64,000 nucleotides of DNA from Oopsacas minuta (Eukaryota; Porifera; Hexactinellida; Lyssacinosida; Leucopsacidae): NCBI GenBank assembly GCA_024704765.1, contig JAKMXF010000301.1, forward strand, positions 217,807 to 281,806. The letters run 5' to 3'. A model generated the notes under the pieces. The model was not told the DNA's origin. It saw only the letters and a list, made by a program, of their open reading frames with translations, and did no database searches. Both the position numbers and the translations under genes were made by a program. Below are positions 45,561 through 58,110 of this stretch, piece after piece; position 1 is the stretch's first letter, and each line of letters starts with the position of its first letter.

Positions 45561-47339
45561 TAGCTCAACAACTCTCATTCTATCAAACTCTGACTTTACG
45601 AACTTAGTTTTATGTGGCCATCCCTATCATGAAATAATCGCATGCCTCGCGATCCAGACTTTGGCCTCCACCCCAGTAATATTTTCTACTTCTGAGGGGC
45701 CATGTGTGTCCCGATTAATCGATTATGATATAGATAGAAATTAGTGTCTTAGAGACTCATTACCAGAAATATCATATTACACTACTATTAAATCCTGATA
45801 TATATATATATAGGATCTAGTATAGATAAATCGTTGCAGAGTGACACACTCCCTGGAAATTGATCAAAATTTCAATCCGATAGTTAGTAACCATGTAATG
45901 TTCAATGAAAAGAGAAATATCCAATTACATAAATTTCTAAAAATTGTAATTATTCAGCTTTTGTTAGGAACAATTGGAATATATATATACATTGACATTA
46001 TCTTGCGCAGATATTATTCTTGAAAACCGCAGATATTCATTTATATCAATGAACTTAAATTCCAGTATTTAAGCAATTAATAAACTCTAAAGACTTCATT
46101 CGATTGCATGTTCGACTACTTTCTTATTACAGTGATTATATAAGCGGAGTTTTATAATAAATCCTTAAAATAGATCAAATATTTTGTAAAATTTTTCTGT
46201 TAGAAATTCTGTCGTCACTCAGCTTCGAATTCTCAAAACTTCATCTGTCGCGTTGTCACAAATTCTCTCCTAAGTTTTATAATATGGCATTTATAATTCT
46301 CCATAAAATACAGCAATAATCAGGTTTTTGAAAATTTGTGCCAGTATTATTTCAATTACTTGAACTTTTGAACATAATAATATTTGAAAAATTCTCAAAA
46401 TTTTAAAAATATTATTGTTGCTCTGCGATATGATGAAAACGTAAGGTTTTTAACAATTTTATGCTTATGCTTACAAAATTCAGCTCGTAATTAATAGAAA
46501 TATATTCTCACCAAGTATTTTTAGCAAGATTCTATTAAAAAATCAACACTCGAAGAGAATATTAGGCCAACTTTCCTAAATTCTTAGATTTCAGAAAATT
46601 ATTTATATGGTTATAAAACAAACATGCATATATATAATCGTACTTGTCACCCTGTATATAAGAGATTGTTAATTAATAATATATTATTCATCTAGAAAAT
46701 GAACAACCTTCAAGCTTTTCAGTTTAATTGTGAGCATAAATTACTTAGCACTGGCTCAATCGCAGAGCAATGTATTTCGGGCCATGGTTTTGATCGAGAA
46801 CAGTTAAATTTTTTTCGTTTGAATTTCAATCATAATCTGAAAGAGAGAGCCTTTAACATAAGCATTAAGACTTTGAAACTTGGGATTCCATGTACTTCTG
46901 TCCCCTGCTAATGAGGCCCAGAGTAAGTGACTCCTCTTCATTAGCCTTTAACTTTGGAGAAGACTTCAATCTTTCAAAAAAGAAATCGCTCGTTGATTTA
47001 AGTCTCATCTTGAATTAGTTGCTGAGCATGTATTTCCGAAGACTCTTGCAATATTTCTCTTACTACTTTGTTGCAATGAGGAGCAGGACATGAATAATGT
47101 CATTGTTTGTAAAGATACTCGTGAAAGTAAACTCCTCTCCTATCTATCCACAATTATCACTTGATAAATCTGCCTTTCGTTTCGATTCGCTTGAGATGAT
47201 AAAGCTAAGTAATTAGAACCATCTCTAACAAACAAAACGAGCGAATGAGAGACAACTCAACACCAACTAGTTCTAAACCATTACACGAGCAACCAACAGA
47301 TATCTCAATAACACCACACACATCTTCCACCTAACAAGC

Positions 47340-47945
47340 AACCAAGACGCCTACAAGGGGAAGATATCTCTCAAACCTTCCTGATACCTGCGCCCTCTAC
47401 AAAATTCTAAACAGCGATGAGTACCTCTACTTAGAAGATCCAATTCCCAACAAGCTAACCTTCCTACAGAAGCTAGCGATATCACAAGCTATTGATAATT
47501 CAATAAGTTGTGTACAACATTCTATTCCAACTTTCTACATACGGTTGCTTGCAGCAGCAACATTAGAACAATCAGAACAAACATACAATACGAAATACAG
47601 TATATAACAAAAGCCAAGAACAATTTAGAACATAAAAATCGTAAACAAACCAATACACAGCATATGGACTGAACATACTGTTGGAGAATAGAAAAACCTT
47701 ACAATACAACTACTTACCACTACTAAACCTACATGAATTCCCGTCCCATGTCTCAGAACTATCATACAGGCTCTACGCTTGGATTCAAATACAATAGGCC
47801 GCAACTTCCTTACAACCTAATCCAAACCAAATTTCAACAGCGGACTATTTTGACCTCCAGACAGAAAACAGGACCAAAGGTACAAAGCTATGCAGCAGCG
47901 ACAAAAGAAATATTACAAATAGCTGCAAACCATAGAAGATTCTAA
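47340..47945 (+). other. open frames of unknown origin
   Basis: A plus-strand frame is open from about 47370 to 47607 (LSNLPDTCALYKILNSDEYL and LAISQAIDNSISCVQHSI) and another from 47733 to 47945 (GPKVQSYAAATKEILQIAA). Composition is less AT-rich than the surroundings. The S-Y-A-A-A-T-K stretch recalls LINE ORF1 proteins, but I cannot assign it. Further frames to 48582 are likewise unrecognised. Confidence 0.25.
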
Positions 47946-48639
47946 ACTTGCGACTTATTGTCACAACGAAATATCCGTGTACAAAATGTCTTACTACTGC
48001 TACCATTCTAGCAACAACTGACAAAAAATATACGGACAAATAAACAATAGGACCTCGCTTCAAATATCTGGAAGAAAACTCAAAGACGCTATCTCTTGCC
48101 CTAAGGTAACATTTCTTGGATACATTCAACTCTATACACAGGATCATCCCAACCATCAGGAAATTAAGAGATGCCCACTCGCCATCCATCCAGAGAAGTG
48201 CTCTAAGTTCTACAAGGTAGCACCAAACAAGGCTCCACAAACTCAACAGACAAACATATAGCGTACATTACTATTAGGAGATCTCAAGTTACCAGGGTAC
48301 AATCATGTAGCAAAATTTTGGACTCAAACTCATTTACTTGATGATGTGCGTGTAATTGATAGAAAATTTCCATATGGAGTAGGGATTTGCTACACAAGAC
48401 TATTCACTCAAACAGTTGAACGAATTGTTCTAACTCAAGTCATGATAACGGGAAAGCTGAATCTGTCTTACGCATTAGTTCAGAATCTGTCCGACGGTTA
48501 TTCTGAGTTCTTGCGAACTAAGGTTGATTTTCGTTTTTTTAATCACTTACAAGTAACTCTACTGGATCTTTATTCTTATTAGTTTAGCACTCTATTTGGA
48601 AATGTTGATTTATGTATCTTTATCACTTATTATACAGTA

Positions 48640-48808
48640 CAGTGGAGTCCCACAAAAACTGACACATTAGAGATTAGATTTTGTCCTTTATAGGTTAGAT
48701 GTCCGCTTTTCAGAGATTGGTTAAGTATTGTTTCAATGTAGTATAACTTATTTCTTTCCACTAGCTTGTCCGTTGTAGAGGTGTCATCCGTTTTGGGAGA
48801 CTCCACTG
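48640..48808. mobile_element. 169-bp pogo-like MITE
   Basis: Inverted ends CAGTGGAGTCCCACAAAAAC and CAGTGGAGTCTCCCAAAACG with TA at 48638-48639 and 48809-48810. Non-coding. Single ends of similar type (GGCGATTCCACTG at 52961, GCAGTAGAGTCCTCGAATAA at 63474) suggest a small family. Confidence 0.75.
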
Positions 48809-49685
48809 TATAGTGTATTTGTACAGTTTGTAGAAGTATGGTGGAGTTTTACTGCTAGTAGTTCATTCCATCTCCATTTATGGGAATCGTGTATTTGTAT
48901 TAATTATTATTTCAGTATAGTGTGTTTTTCATTCTGATTAGTTTCTTTCATTAACATTAGCGGAGAAGATGAGCATTTGAGTAGACTATTTGGATAACAG
49001 GTCTGGTGTTTGTTGGATAATAGCTGAAAATCTCCGTTGCAAAAGGAAGGATCTGTGGATGTAGTTCACTACTTTATGGGCCTGGGAGCTGTATTTTGTC
49101 TAGTTAGGAACTGAGATGCGGGACGAACATGCGGGATTTTAGCTGCATTTTGTTTTTGAATGGAGTTTGTTTCTGTTCAAGGGCGAGCGCTTGATAGTAT
49201 CTTCAGAGGGGCCTAAGGGCCTCCCCCTCAGGAGACGAAGGGTCTGGGAGCCGCCACATAATGGCATTTAGCTGGGCGGCAGCCCCCTTTGGGCAAGAAA
49301 ATATAGCAGTTCTTCTACGTTGTTAGTAGTAGCTGTGGTTGCTATACTAGCAGTAAGTGTCTAATGATCAAGGCGGAATTCAGCTGAAGTTCCTTTAGGC
49401 GCACGGAAATGCAGCTGGGATTCGCTAAATGGACGGATCGTTATACAGATACTGAACTCATGGCATAGGACACATTCTGAACTTCAAATACTCGTAGGAC
49501 TGATATCGAAATCAGGTATGGGCAGATTCTGAACTTTAATTAATCGTAAGACAGATTCCGAACTCAGTTAGTGTGGTGGTACTCAAAAATGGTCACCAAC
49601 TTCACCAATAATTGTTGGGGCCAAGAAATCTATTACTAGCCTAATTGAAGAAGACTTCATATATCTTGACACACTAACAGTCCAT

Positions 49686-50275
49686 GACGGAACCATGACA
49701 ACCTGAAATGTTGTTCGTAGATGCTTCACATGTAGGGCTGATACTGTGTAAGATTGTCTCTATTGGATATTGACGGTTGTTCCTCAAGAGATACATCAAG
49801 TTGTCACAACAATCTTTAATAATTTGAATCCTATCCTGAGATCGTGTAATAGCAACAGTAAAAGGGGACACTGAAGGCCTTGATAATATGCCGAGAGACT
49901 TACGAATCCATTTTAATCATTTTTCATGGGTACCATGTAACCCCTACATTACACGAAATTCTAGCCCATGCATCACAATAATTGCAGAGTATAATGAAGG
50001 GTTGGGCTTAGAAGCTTTGTCTGAAGAAGGCCTTGAATATTGCAATGAATTGTTCAGGTGATACCGTGAGAGACTCTCAAGAAAAACTAGCTTGAGGACA
50101 ATGACAAAGATGTGTTCATCAGGCTTATCTCTCAAAGTGATCCAATTCTAGCATCATTTCGTAATATTACCAAAAATGAAACAGAGAAAGATCTATCTGA
50201 CTTAAAGAGCTGTCAAGACGTTCTAGTTAGTAGTTCAATGAACAGTAGGAATTTCAACAAGAAATGTGGTTTCAG
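49686..50275 (+). pseudogene. uncharacterised transposon-type protein with SEEGLE motif
   Basis: Plus-strand pieces across frame changes: NVVRRCFTCRAD, then QVVTTIFNNLNPILRSC, IIAEYNEGLGLEALSEEGLE, YCNELFR, YRERLSRKTSL, DNDKDVFIRLISQSDPIL and DLKSCQDVLVSSSMNS. The order TGNxARR - PTLHKxLxHxxxxI - SEEGLExxNK - RExLxRKxS - RLxxxSDP is that of a widespread invertebrate protein type annotated as uncharacterised and usually multicopy. It is dead here. The Glu-rich motif resembles the SEQ motif at 20171-20584, so the two may be distant relatives (inference). Confidence 0.55.
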
Positions 50276-50507
50276 TAGTTGATAAAAATGTACCTTAAAT
50301 TAGTGTTAATAATGTTAAACCATAAACATTCAATTTCTGAATATATAACTCACAAATTGGCTTAAGTAGAACTCGATAAAAAATGAAATATTCTGAATGT
50401 GACAATGACATCATTACTTTCCACACCCAAAGGGTTAGATAAATATAGTTACGTCAATCGATCCCTTGGGTACGATTCCCCAGATGTCACTAACATAGAA
50501 CGGGCGC

Positions 50508-51170
50508 TCAAAAAGCTCCCGACTTGATAGTAGAATTTTAAGATATAAGATATTATATCACGTATCTGTCTCATAATGAACCTCATTCCATCACCTATTC
50601 AGAATTTCATTAACTTCCGCCATATCGTCAATAGCTTTCCAGGTACGATTATGTCAAATTTCTCAGTTTTGACTACCCTTGTATTTTCCAGTGTTTATGG
50701 ATTCAAATTGAAAATTTGAGCGGAGTTCCTACATCAAAATTCGCACGCTTCTTCGTATTGGCCCGAAGGATATTCATTTTTTTTTTTTGAACTGGAAGTC
50801 GTTCAAAGAGATGCTAGCTTTTCATATACTACTGTGAAGGAGTAGCCCAAACGGTTTTGTGAAGGACGAGGGTCACTGGAAGATTAGGAACGAATCGGGC
50901 GTCCCAGATCCGCTGTCACTAGCAATAACACCTCTGGTATCGATGGACAGTGGAAGATGATCCTCATATCGCTGTTGACAAGTTAGCTATGAGTGTAGGG
51001 ATCTCAATGGGAGCTGTTTATTACTTATCGATGAGCTGAAAGTTAGCAAAATATGTTCGAGGTGGAAACTGCATTCCCTTACAAAGGACCAAAAGGACTG
51101 TCAGGTAATTTGTGCAAGAAAAATGCTCTCCGAGTATAAAGACTCGGGTCCAAGAAGGCTGGCAGAATCA
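50508..51170 (+). pseudogene. mariner N-terminal remnant
   Basis: Begins with a TIR-like CAAAAAGCTCCCGACTTG. Plus-strand pieces across stops give PNGFVKDEGHWKIRNESGVP (and, in another frame, EGRGSLED-type sequence before GRPRSAVT), DPHIAVDKLAMSVGISMGAV and an ITSDGALRRYN-like trace of the first-Asp motif. A (T)12 run lies at 50779-50790. The C-terminal half is absent. Confidence 0.6.
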
Positions 51171-53083
51171 TTACTAGTGACGGGGCTTTGAGAAGATACA
51201 ACGAGCCACTATCAAAGAAAGAAATAAGGTATGAGTCGTAAAAGTTGAGGGCCTCCACTCAATCCAAGGCCTGACTTGGAAATTTCGGATCATACCATTC
51301 CCAAATCTTTCAATTAAGATTTGCTAGCATAACTAATATGGCTATGGACGCCACCGGCTCCACTTAATAGCCCTGACATCTTACCATCTATATGGTATGG
51401 TGAAAAGTCAAGTAAAATAAACATTTGAAATGGAATACATTCCAATACAATTCAACCCACTTAGGGTTAATCATCCGTTCCAATAGAATTACGCATGCTC
51501 TCGATTTTTCTTTTGAACCATTATCACAATTTGACGTACACAAAGAGTGAAAAGGGGAATTAATTTGACGAAAATCTAATGGAAGATAAGCCATGGAGTG
51601 GTAGAACTTTTAACTTAAAGAGATCTTTTGGTGTTAAATTTGGTATGCCATCAACTGACAATATATTTTAGAGGTCCTGAGCCTTTCAAAATTCTAAACC
51701 ATTTAATATCTTTCAAAGTCAACAGATACCAAAGGTTATCAAATACATTTTTAATCTGAAGAATAATAGGTAGTGGCAATTTATTTCTTTTACGATATTC
51801 AGAGATTGTATTGTAGGGAGAGAATATAATGTTTTATAACACACAGAGCCTAAAAATGTTTTCTTCAGAGCACTTGAGTCATAAAGAGAATGAAAATGAA
51901 ACACTTCCCAAGTATATAGGCCATTTTGTTTACCTTACAAACTATTGTAAGATATTAGCTGGTAAACTCTCTTCAGACAAAGTGTATTCAATTTCATGGA
52001 TTTGATAACTTATTAATAATTCTCAGTTGCTTCCATAATTGACGAATGCGAATTCAAGACAACAAAAACATCTATATTTTCTATTCTAACCGAATCATGT
52101 CTATTAATGGAGTATAAGAATACATATTGCAGTATTAGAAACTGTATACAAACATACATGTCAGGAATTTATGGGAGTTGCCAGGGGTTGAGGTGGAATT
52201 AGCTATAAAATATAGTATTCTATGCGGAGTATAAACAATCTTAAATCATATTCCGACATGTGCCCATTATGAGTATCCTGACCATAAATTTAAGTGCCTA
52301 AAACGTCCTACCCCGTTTTTTTGGATATGAAAATTTGATTATTGAGAGAGAAGTTCTCTTTTTCCCGAATAGTGTTAGCATGAGAAATACAATTGGTAGT
52401 TTATACAGATTTACAAATAAATATTGAAGAATTTGGCTTATAAAACACAACCTGAGCATAGGGACCGAAACTTGAGAGGCCCTTCTGTTTGGCAATAACA
52501 ACATAGAACTAATATTAAAACATTATGTGAGCGCCAAGGATCGTTCAAATAGTTGCAAAGTTAGACACCCCAGCCGCTATGATTCATATCAGGTAAAATT
52601 ACCCTGGTGGAGGACCTATCCGCTACTATATACCAAATATATGAACTCAAAGTTTGCACTGACACAATGAATGAATTGGTGAAAGACTTGAGAGAAAAGG
52701 AACATTTATAGGGCCCAGAAGATGTTAAATTAGTGATATTCATGAAAATTGTTGGGTTTAGCTTTTAGTTCTCCATTTTGGGAGATAATTTGGCATTATC
52801 ATATTTATGTAACATCATTCGATTTGAAATATGGAGTTATCCGCTGCTTGGAGACTGCTTAAGTATATATGTATGCGAAATTCACTCCGTTCCCTGGGGT
52901 CTTTCAGTTATAGAGGGATTGTTCGCCTTTTGGAAAGTCAGTTTGGGCGATTCCACTGTATCATACTAAATTTGTACATATTATTCAACTGCAATTGTAG
53001 TTATATAACAAGAATTAATTACACCTTAATATACAGTATATGCCAGATATAAGAACCCTAGCTAGATTCACCACATCTTTATA

Positions 53084-53320
53084 CTGGATTCGATTGAATT
53101 TTGCCGGATAAAGAATACCAGTTGGGGACAAATTAGATTCTCATATATTTATGTATAACTTATGGCTAATACGAATACACTGGTTATGAGAATTATGTTG
53201 CTTTCTCTAAATGTGTTTTCATATGCGATATCCTCCTTTTTCGATCTGCAGGTTATAAAAACACATGCTTTAAGAATATGATCTAATTCCCGACGATGTT
53301 CATATAACCAGAATCCACTG
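53084..53320. mobile_element. probable pogo-like MITE
   Basis: The left end CTGGATTCGATTG and the right end read inward CAGTGGATTCTGG, next to TA at 53082-53083 and 53321-53322, suggest a 237-bp element. The termini match only over about 10 bases, so it is diverged. It ends 54 bp before the Tc1 at 53375. Confidence 0.4.
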
Positions 53321-53374
53321 TATTATGTATACAGTAAAGTTATTGAAATTCACCGTATTTCATATGTGCATCTA

Positions 53375-54703
53375 CAGTTCGCCCCATAATTATTGGCAGT
53401 AATCTCGATTTGTTATCAAATAATATTATCCAACCATTCTTTGATATTTTAGTAATCCAGTTCGAAATGTACAGCAGAATACATTAGAAACATACAATAT
53501 ATTATTGATTTTGTTTAGACTTCCTTGATTTCAACACTACCCATTAGAGATTTCACAATTCTTTTCACAAATTATGTTGTATTTTGCTAGCATTCTATTA
53601 TTGTGATATTATTCACGGCTGGTCTGAAGACCCAACAACAACGTCGAATGGAAATTCAAACCCTTTACAATGCGGGAATTACCAACGCTAAAGATATATC
53701 CTCGCGTATTGGTGTTCCCGTCAGAACTGTGTTTCGAGTTATTGCGCTGATAAAAAAAGACAAATGTCTTTTCACAAAAAGGGAGCTGGTCCACCAACGA
53801 AAATTCCACCAAATGACAAGAGAAGGATATCCATTCTATTAAAATCGAATGCAAGGATGTCTGTACGACAGTTGACTACCAGATTGCAATCGAATGTCGG
53901 GAAAAGTACTGTATATCGTCACCTTAAAAGACAAAATTTCGTAAAATCCCCTGTGATTCGAATTCCAGCATTAACTGACCTTCAGGTCCAAAAGCGCGTC
54001 AATTGGTGTAAGGATATGAAAAGGTTTGATTGGTCAAAAACATTTTTTACGGACGAATGTTCAATCTGGCTCGATTCGGGAAAAGTTAAAGTGTGGACAA
54101 AGAAAGGTCAACCAGTAGTTCATCTTTGGGGTGGCATTTCTCTGATGGGGGTTACGCCATTGTGTATTTTTACAGAGAACTTTAATCAATTGCGTTATAT
54201 TTCTACTCTCAACGAATACTTGATAGAGCAGGCTAACGCTCTCTATGGTAATGTTTGGATTTTGCAAGAGGACAATAGCCCAGTGCACACAGGAAAGGTG
54301 GCAAAAGCATGGAAGTCCCAATTTGTACCCCACTGGATTGATTGACCCCCCCAACAGTCCTGATCTAGCTCCTATTGAAAATCTATGGGGTGTACTCAAA
54401 AGAAGACTGATGGTGCGAGCACCAAAAACTGTAGAACAGTTGAAGAAGGGAATTATTGAGATATGGCAATCATTCGATCCTGAATTTATTAGGCCGTTCT
54501 GCTTTTCAATGGAGAAAAGAATTAAACTCTGTTTGAAAAATAAGGGTGGAAAAATTAGATATTAATTTATTCGTTGTGGGATCACATATACATCTTTCTT
54601 ATTCATCAGTATATTGATATAATAAAGCTCAAAATAATAAATATTTTACAGGGCAGAAGTAATCGATAGTTAAAATCAATGCCAATAATTGTGGGACATA
54701 CTG
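53375..54703 (+). mobile_element. Tc1 transposon (DD34E)
   Basis: 1329 bp with inverted ends CAGTTCGCCCCATAATTATT and CAGTATGTCCCACAATTATT (4 mismatches in 24) and TA at 53373-53374 and 54704-54705. The transposase is on the plus strand and broken. Confidence 0.9.
53603..54565 (+). pseudogene. Tc1 transposase, frameshifted and internally deleted
   Basis: 53603-53842 opens the HTH domain (QTLYNAGITNAKDISSRIGV). The frame shifts near 53770 to KKGAGPPTKIPPNDKRRI, RQLTTRLQSNVGKSTVYRHL, KTFFTDECSIWLD (first Asp) and TKKGQPVVHLWGGISLMGVT, where about a dozen residues usual between KKG and VWGGIS are missing. WILQEDNSPVHT has the second Asp. An extra C in a seven-C run plus a TGA near 54345 break the frame, then NSPDLAPIENLWGVLKRRL supplies the Glu. 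Thirty-four residues separate the second Asp and the Glu (DD34E), defining Tc1. Ends at 54565. Confidence 0.88.
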
Positions 54704-57700
54704 TACATTCATATTTCAGATTTATCAGATCAATGGTACACTAATTATATTTGTAATAACACATAGCTAAGCTGTAATCACAATCGTAATTATAATTATT
54801 ATAGGCTAAATATTTTAGGTAGTAATCGTAATCGTAATAACCTGAAGTAACCGACCCAACCCTAAATAAAAATACAACTTAAAATGTATTTCAAGTTTGT
54901 TACGGAATCATGATCATAACAATATATTGAATAGTTTGGATGTTATGCATATAACTTTAGTGAGAATATAAAATATATAATTATAGCATTATATAGAATT
55001 TGTATAAAACAAATGTGTTTAAGATAAATTTTTAGACAACATTGATAGTGATAGAGTGATAAGTGAAAATGTAAATTGGGGAATACCTGTTACAACAAAA
55101 AGAGCATGTTCATATTATTAATTAGTCAACCTTAAGATAATTATGAATTTTATTTCGACAGGCAATTTTTAACAACCATGGATTTCGTCCTTAGTTTTGT
55201 TTTCTGTGGATTAAGTTAGTTAAGATTATGAGTTTTAATATTATTTCTAATGGATCGCTGTTAGCATGATTACACTTTTGGGTGCGATGAGGGGACTAAA
55301 GGAGGCTAGGAAACAGGCATGAAAGAAGTTTACAATTGCACATCATCCTATTGTGATACTTAAACAAATATATAGGTAAATTGTTACGCTTATAATTATG
55401 ATTTTGGTGGTCAATCATCTCAATAAATTTACGAAGAATTGTTAGTGTAGTATCCTAGCTTTTATCTGCATCATATACTAAATCAAAAGTATTTCTAATC
55501 TAATCTTGATTTCCAGGTTTCACAGTTTGACGATGGCTAAGATCCTTAGCATTCAACCACATAAAAACCACTGAACGTGGATCAATATTAATAACAGAGG
55601 GCATATTCACAGCTATCGCTTTTAGGTCAGAAGTATTTGAGCCGAAGTGTGGAAATATGTTGAGAAACCACTGTACTATATGACTGATCTCTGGAATACT
55701 ATTATGCATATCCTTATAGGCTAGAGCTGACGAATGTACTCCACAAACAGACAACAATAAGGTAATTCAAATTTTTGATCATTAGTATCTCTATCTGATT
55801 AGTAAATGACATAGATAAGTAAAATTCATAACTTTTCTGAACTCGATCCATGGATGTATTAAAGCAAAGGATGTAGCATATGTTTACATCATTTCCTCCC
55901 GAAAACATAAATACCTGCTCGAATAATTGTCTGCGGTAATTCTCGGAGAATAAGAGGGTGATCTATTCTAGATCAAGATCAGTCGATTCAAATACTGTGA
56001 AATTCGAAATGCCTCGAGGATAACGGCTATTTTGGAAGTCACCTTTCTTGATGACCATGATGCCGGAAAGGTGAGACATTTGGAATCATTGAATACATAA
56101 TCATTAATTTACCAATCATATATACTAACACCAGTAACTGAGAGATGATATGTTTCAAAAGTAGAACTTGATATATCTTTTGAACAGATGTCAATGTATT
56201 TGGTTCAGTACTCTTACACACTATATACGTAGTTCGCTTTCTAAGTGGTGCTTTACCGTATCATTCCTATACTACAATATTGAGTTACTATAGCTGGATT
56301 ATCCCTCTCATATACATAATTAAATCTCAATTGTTGTCTATCTGTTCGTCTGTTTGTTTGTTTGTTTGTCCGTTGTCAAGGAAAGGATTTACGGTATGCA
56401 ATTTTGAAATTGTCTCATAACTACGTATGTATTTATAGTATTTATCAAAGAAGTAGTAGATTTAATAAAACTTCACTAAATACATCCAATATGTTGGTTC
56501 CGATTTTCACTCTTTTGGATTAATCAAATGCAAATACATTGTTGGTTATATCAGTATAAAGTAAACAAAATTAGCCAAATCTCAAGATATACATACAGCC
56601 TTCCCCTCAACGGCTACCCAGGGGTAACTAAGTACGCTGAAGCCGAATTTAGCAATTCAAGTTCCTCAAGATGTAAATTTATTGTGGCTTTTGTGAATAC
56701 AAAATACCAATTTCAAAATTGAGGTAGAGTCATACTTTCAACTGCAGTACTGGGGTAACCTATTTGGGAACAAAAAATAGCAGTTTATAATTGTGAATAA
56801 ATTTACATCCCTCAAGTGAAATAGATACCTCATAATTATAGAATCTTTAGGCTACTTGAAAACGCACTTTTTAGTATTCTAATTATTGGGTAGTAGATAT
56901 TTATTCAATTTGAATAAATACATCGGATTCTATGCTATAAAAATCTGCCAAGCCTCCTCTGTTGGCAAGTTATCTAACTTCAATAATTGACAGTTTGTAC
57001 ATAATAACAGATGAAATTTAATGATGTTATAGTATAATTTTGTATTGGACTAGTTAATGTATGGAGGAGGTCTGAAAAATGAATAATGGAAATAAAACCA
57101 GACTGAGGAATAAATTCGGAGGCTACAATCCAGAGCAAATGAGTTTGTTTGAATAAATGTATTACATATTTGCATATTTAGAGAACAAATAACTATCATA
57201 TATACATAATATGAGGAAATATTTCAGGTATGTGGAATTTAGGTGTCTAGTATAGTGGTATTTCGTAAGTTATGCTATTCATTGATGCCTTATTGAAATA
57301 GCAAGTTTCAAAACTAACTTAATGAAATGGTCCATAAAGTTCGTATGTATATATGTACAAATATCAAAAATTTGAAATCGTAAAGTTTGCTTCTGCTTGA
57401 GTAACAGTAGAGACTATGGGTGCAAGAGTATTATGGTATCCAAATAAAATGGATAATCGACAAAACTGTAGTCTAAAACTATCCTAACCTTATCAAATGG
57501 CCCATTGTTCGAAGCAGTTAGGCTAGTTGATTTTAGTTATACACATATGGACCATTTAAAAGACATGATTTTACTGGATCGGCATAAGCTGCCTAATCTT
57601 TAGATGATAGTTTTCAGATTTATGTAGAAATACATAATGTCATAGTTTGTCCATGTGAGAATGTTTCATTATTGAGTGGGTTTGAAAAATATTAGTAGCA

Positions 57701-58110
57701 AGGGGTTTGTCGGCGGTTCTCTATTGACGGCTGAAATGAAACAGTATAAATATTGTCGACAAAAAGGATGTTAGCGGATTTTGGAAGTACTCTATGAAGG
57801 ATTGCACTTCTAATGATACCAAAACCAGCTTTGTAACAACTTCTTTGGGCTGAAGTCTGCAACGATCTAACTAATAATACACTTTGGGAAAGAGCATATA
57901 TTTTACCTTTTAGTAATTGAGATAAAAACTTTCGCAAGCAGGCCCATCTACGAATTGAAATACATTTGTAGTGGGGAAGATGACGATACATCGAGAATGC
58001 GTCCCCAGCCCCGATTAGTGGGGTGACACATGGTAATGCCACTAATGAAATTCCTTCTGCAGGGAAATGTCGCTGGTATACTCGTGAACTTGGATCCAAT
58101 TAGGTAAGGC

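Noticed and set aside
52840-52962. Pogo-like right end GGCGATTCCACTG
   Set aside because: No matching left end found, so no element was called.
55500-55908. Two overlapping minus-strand frames
   Set aside because: No family recognised and no splice or repeat context.
57692-58099. 135-codon minus-strand frame ending beside the P-element
   Set aside because: The opposite strand also has open segments; it could be decayed transposon sequence, but no motif supports any call.
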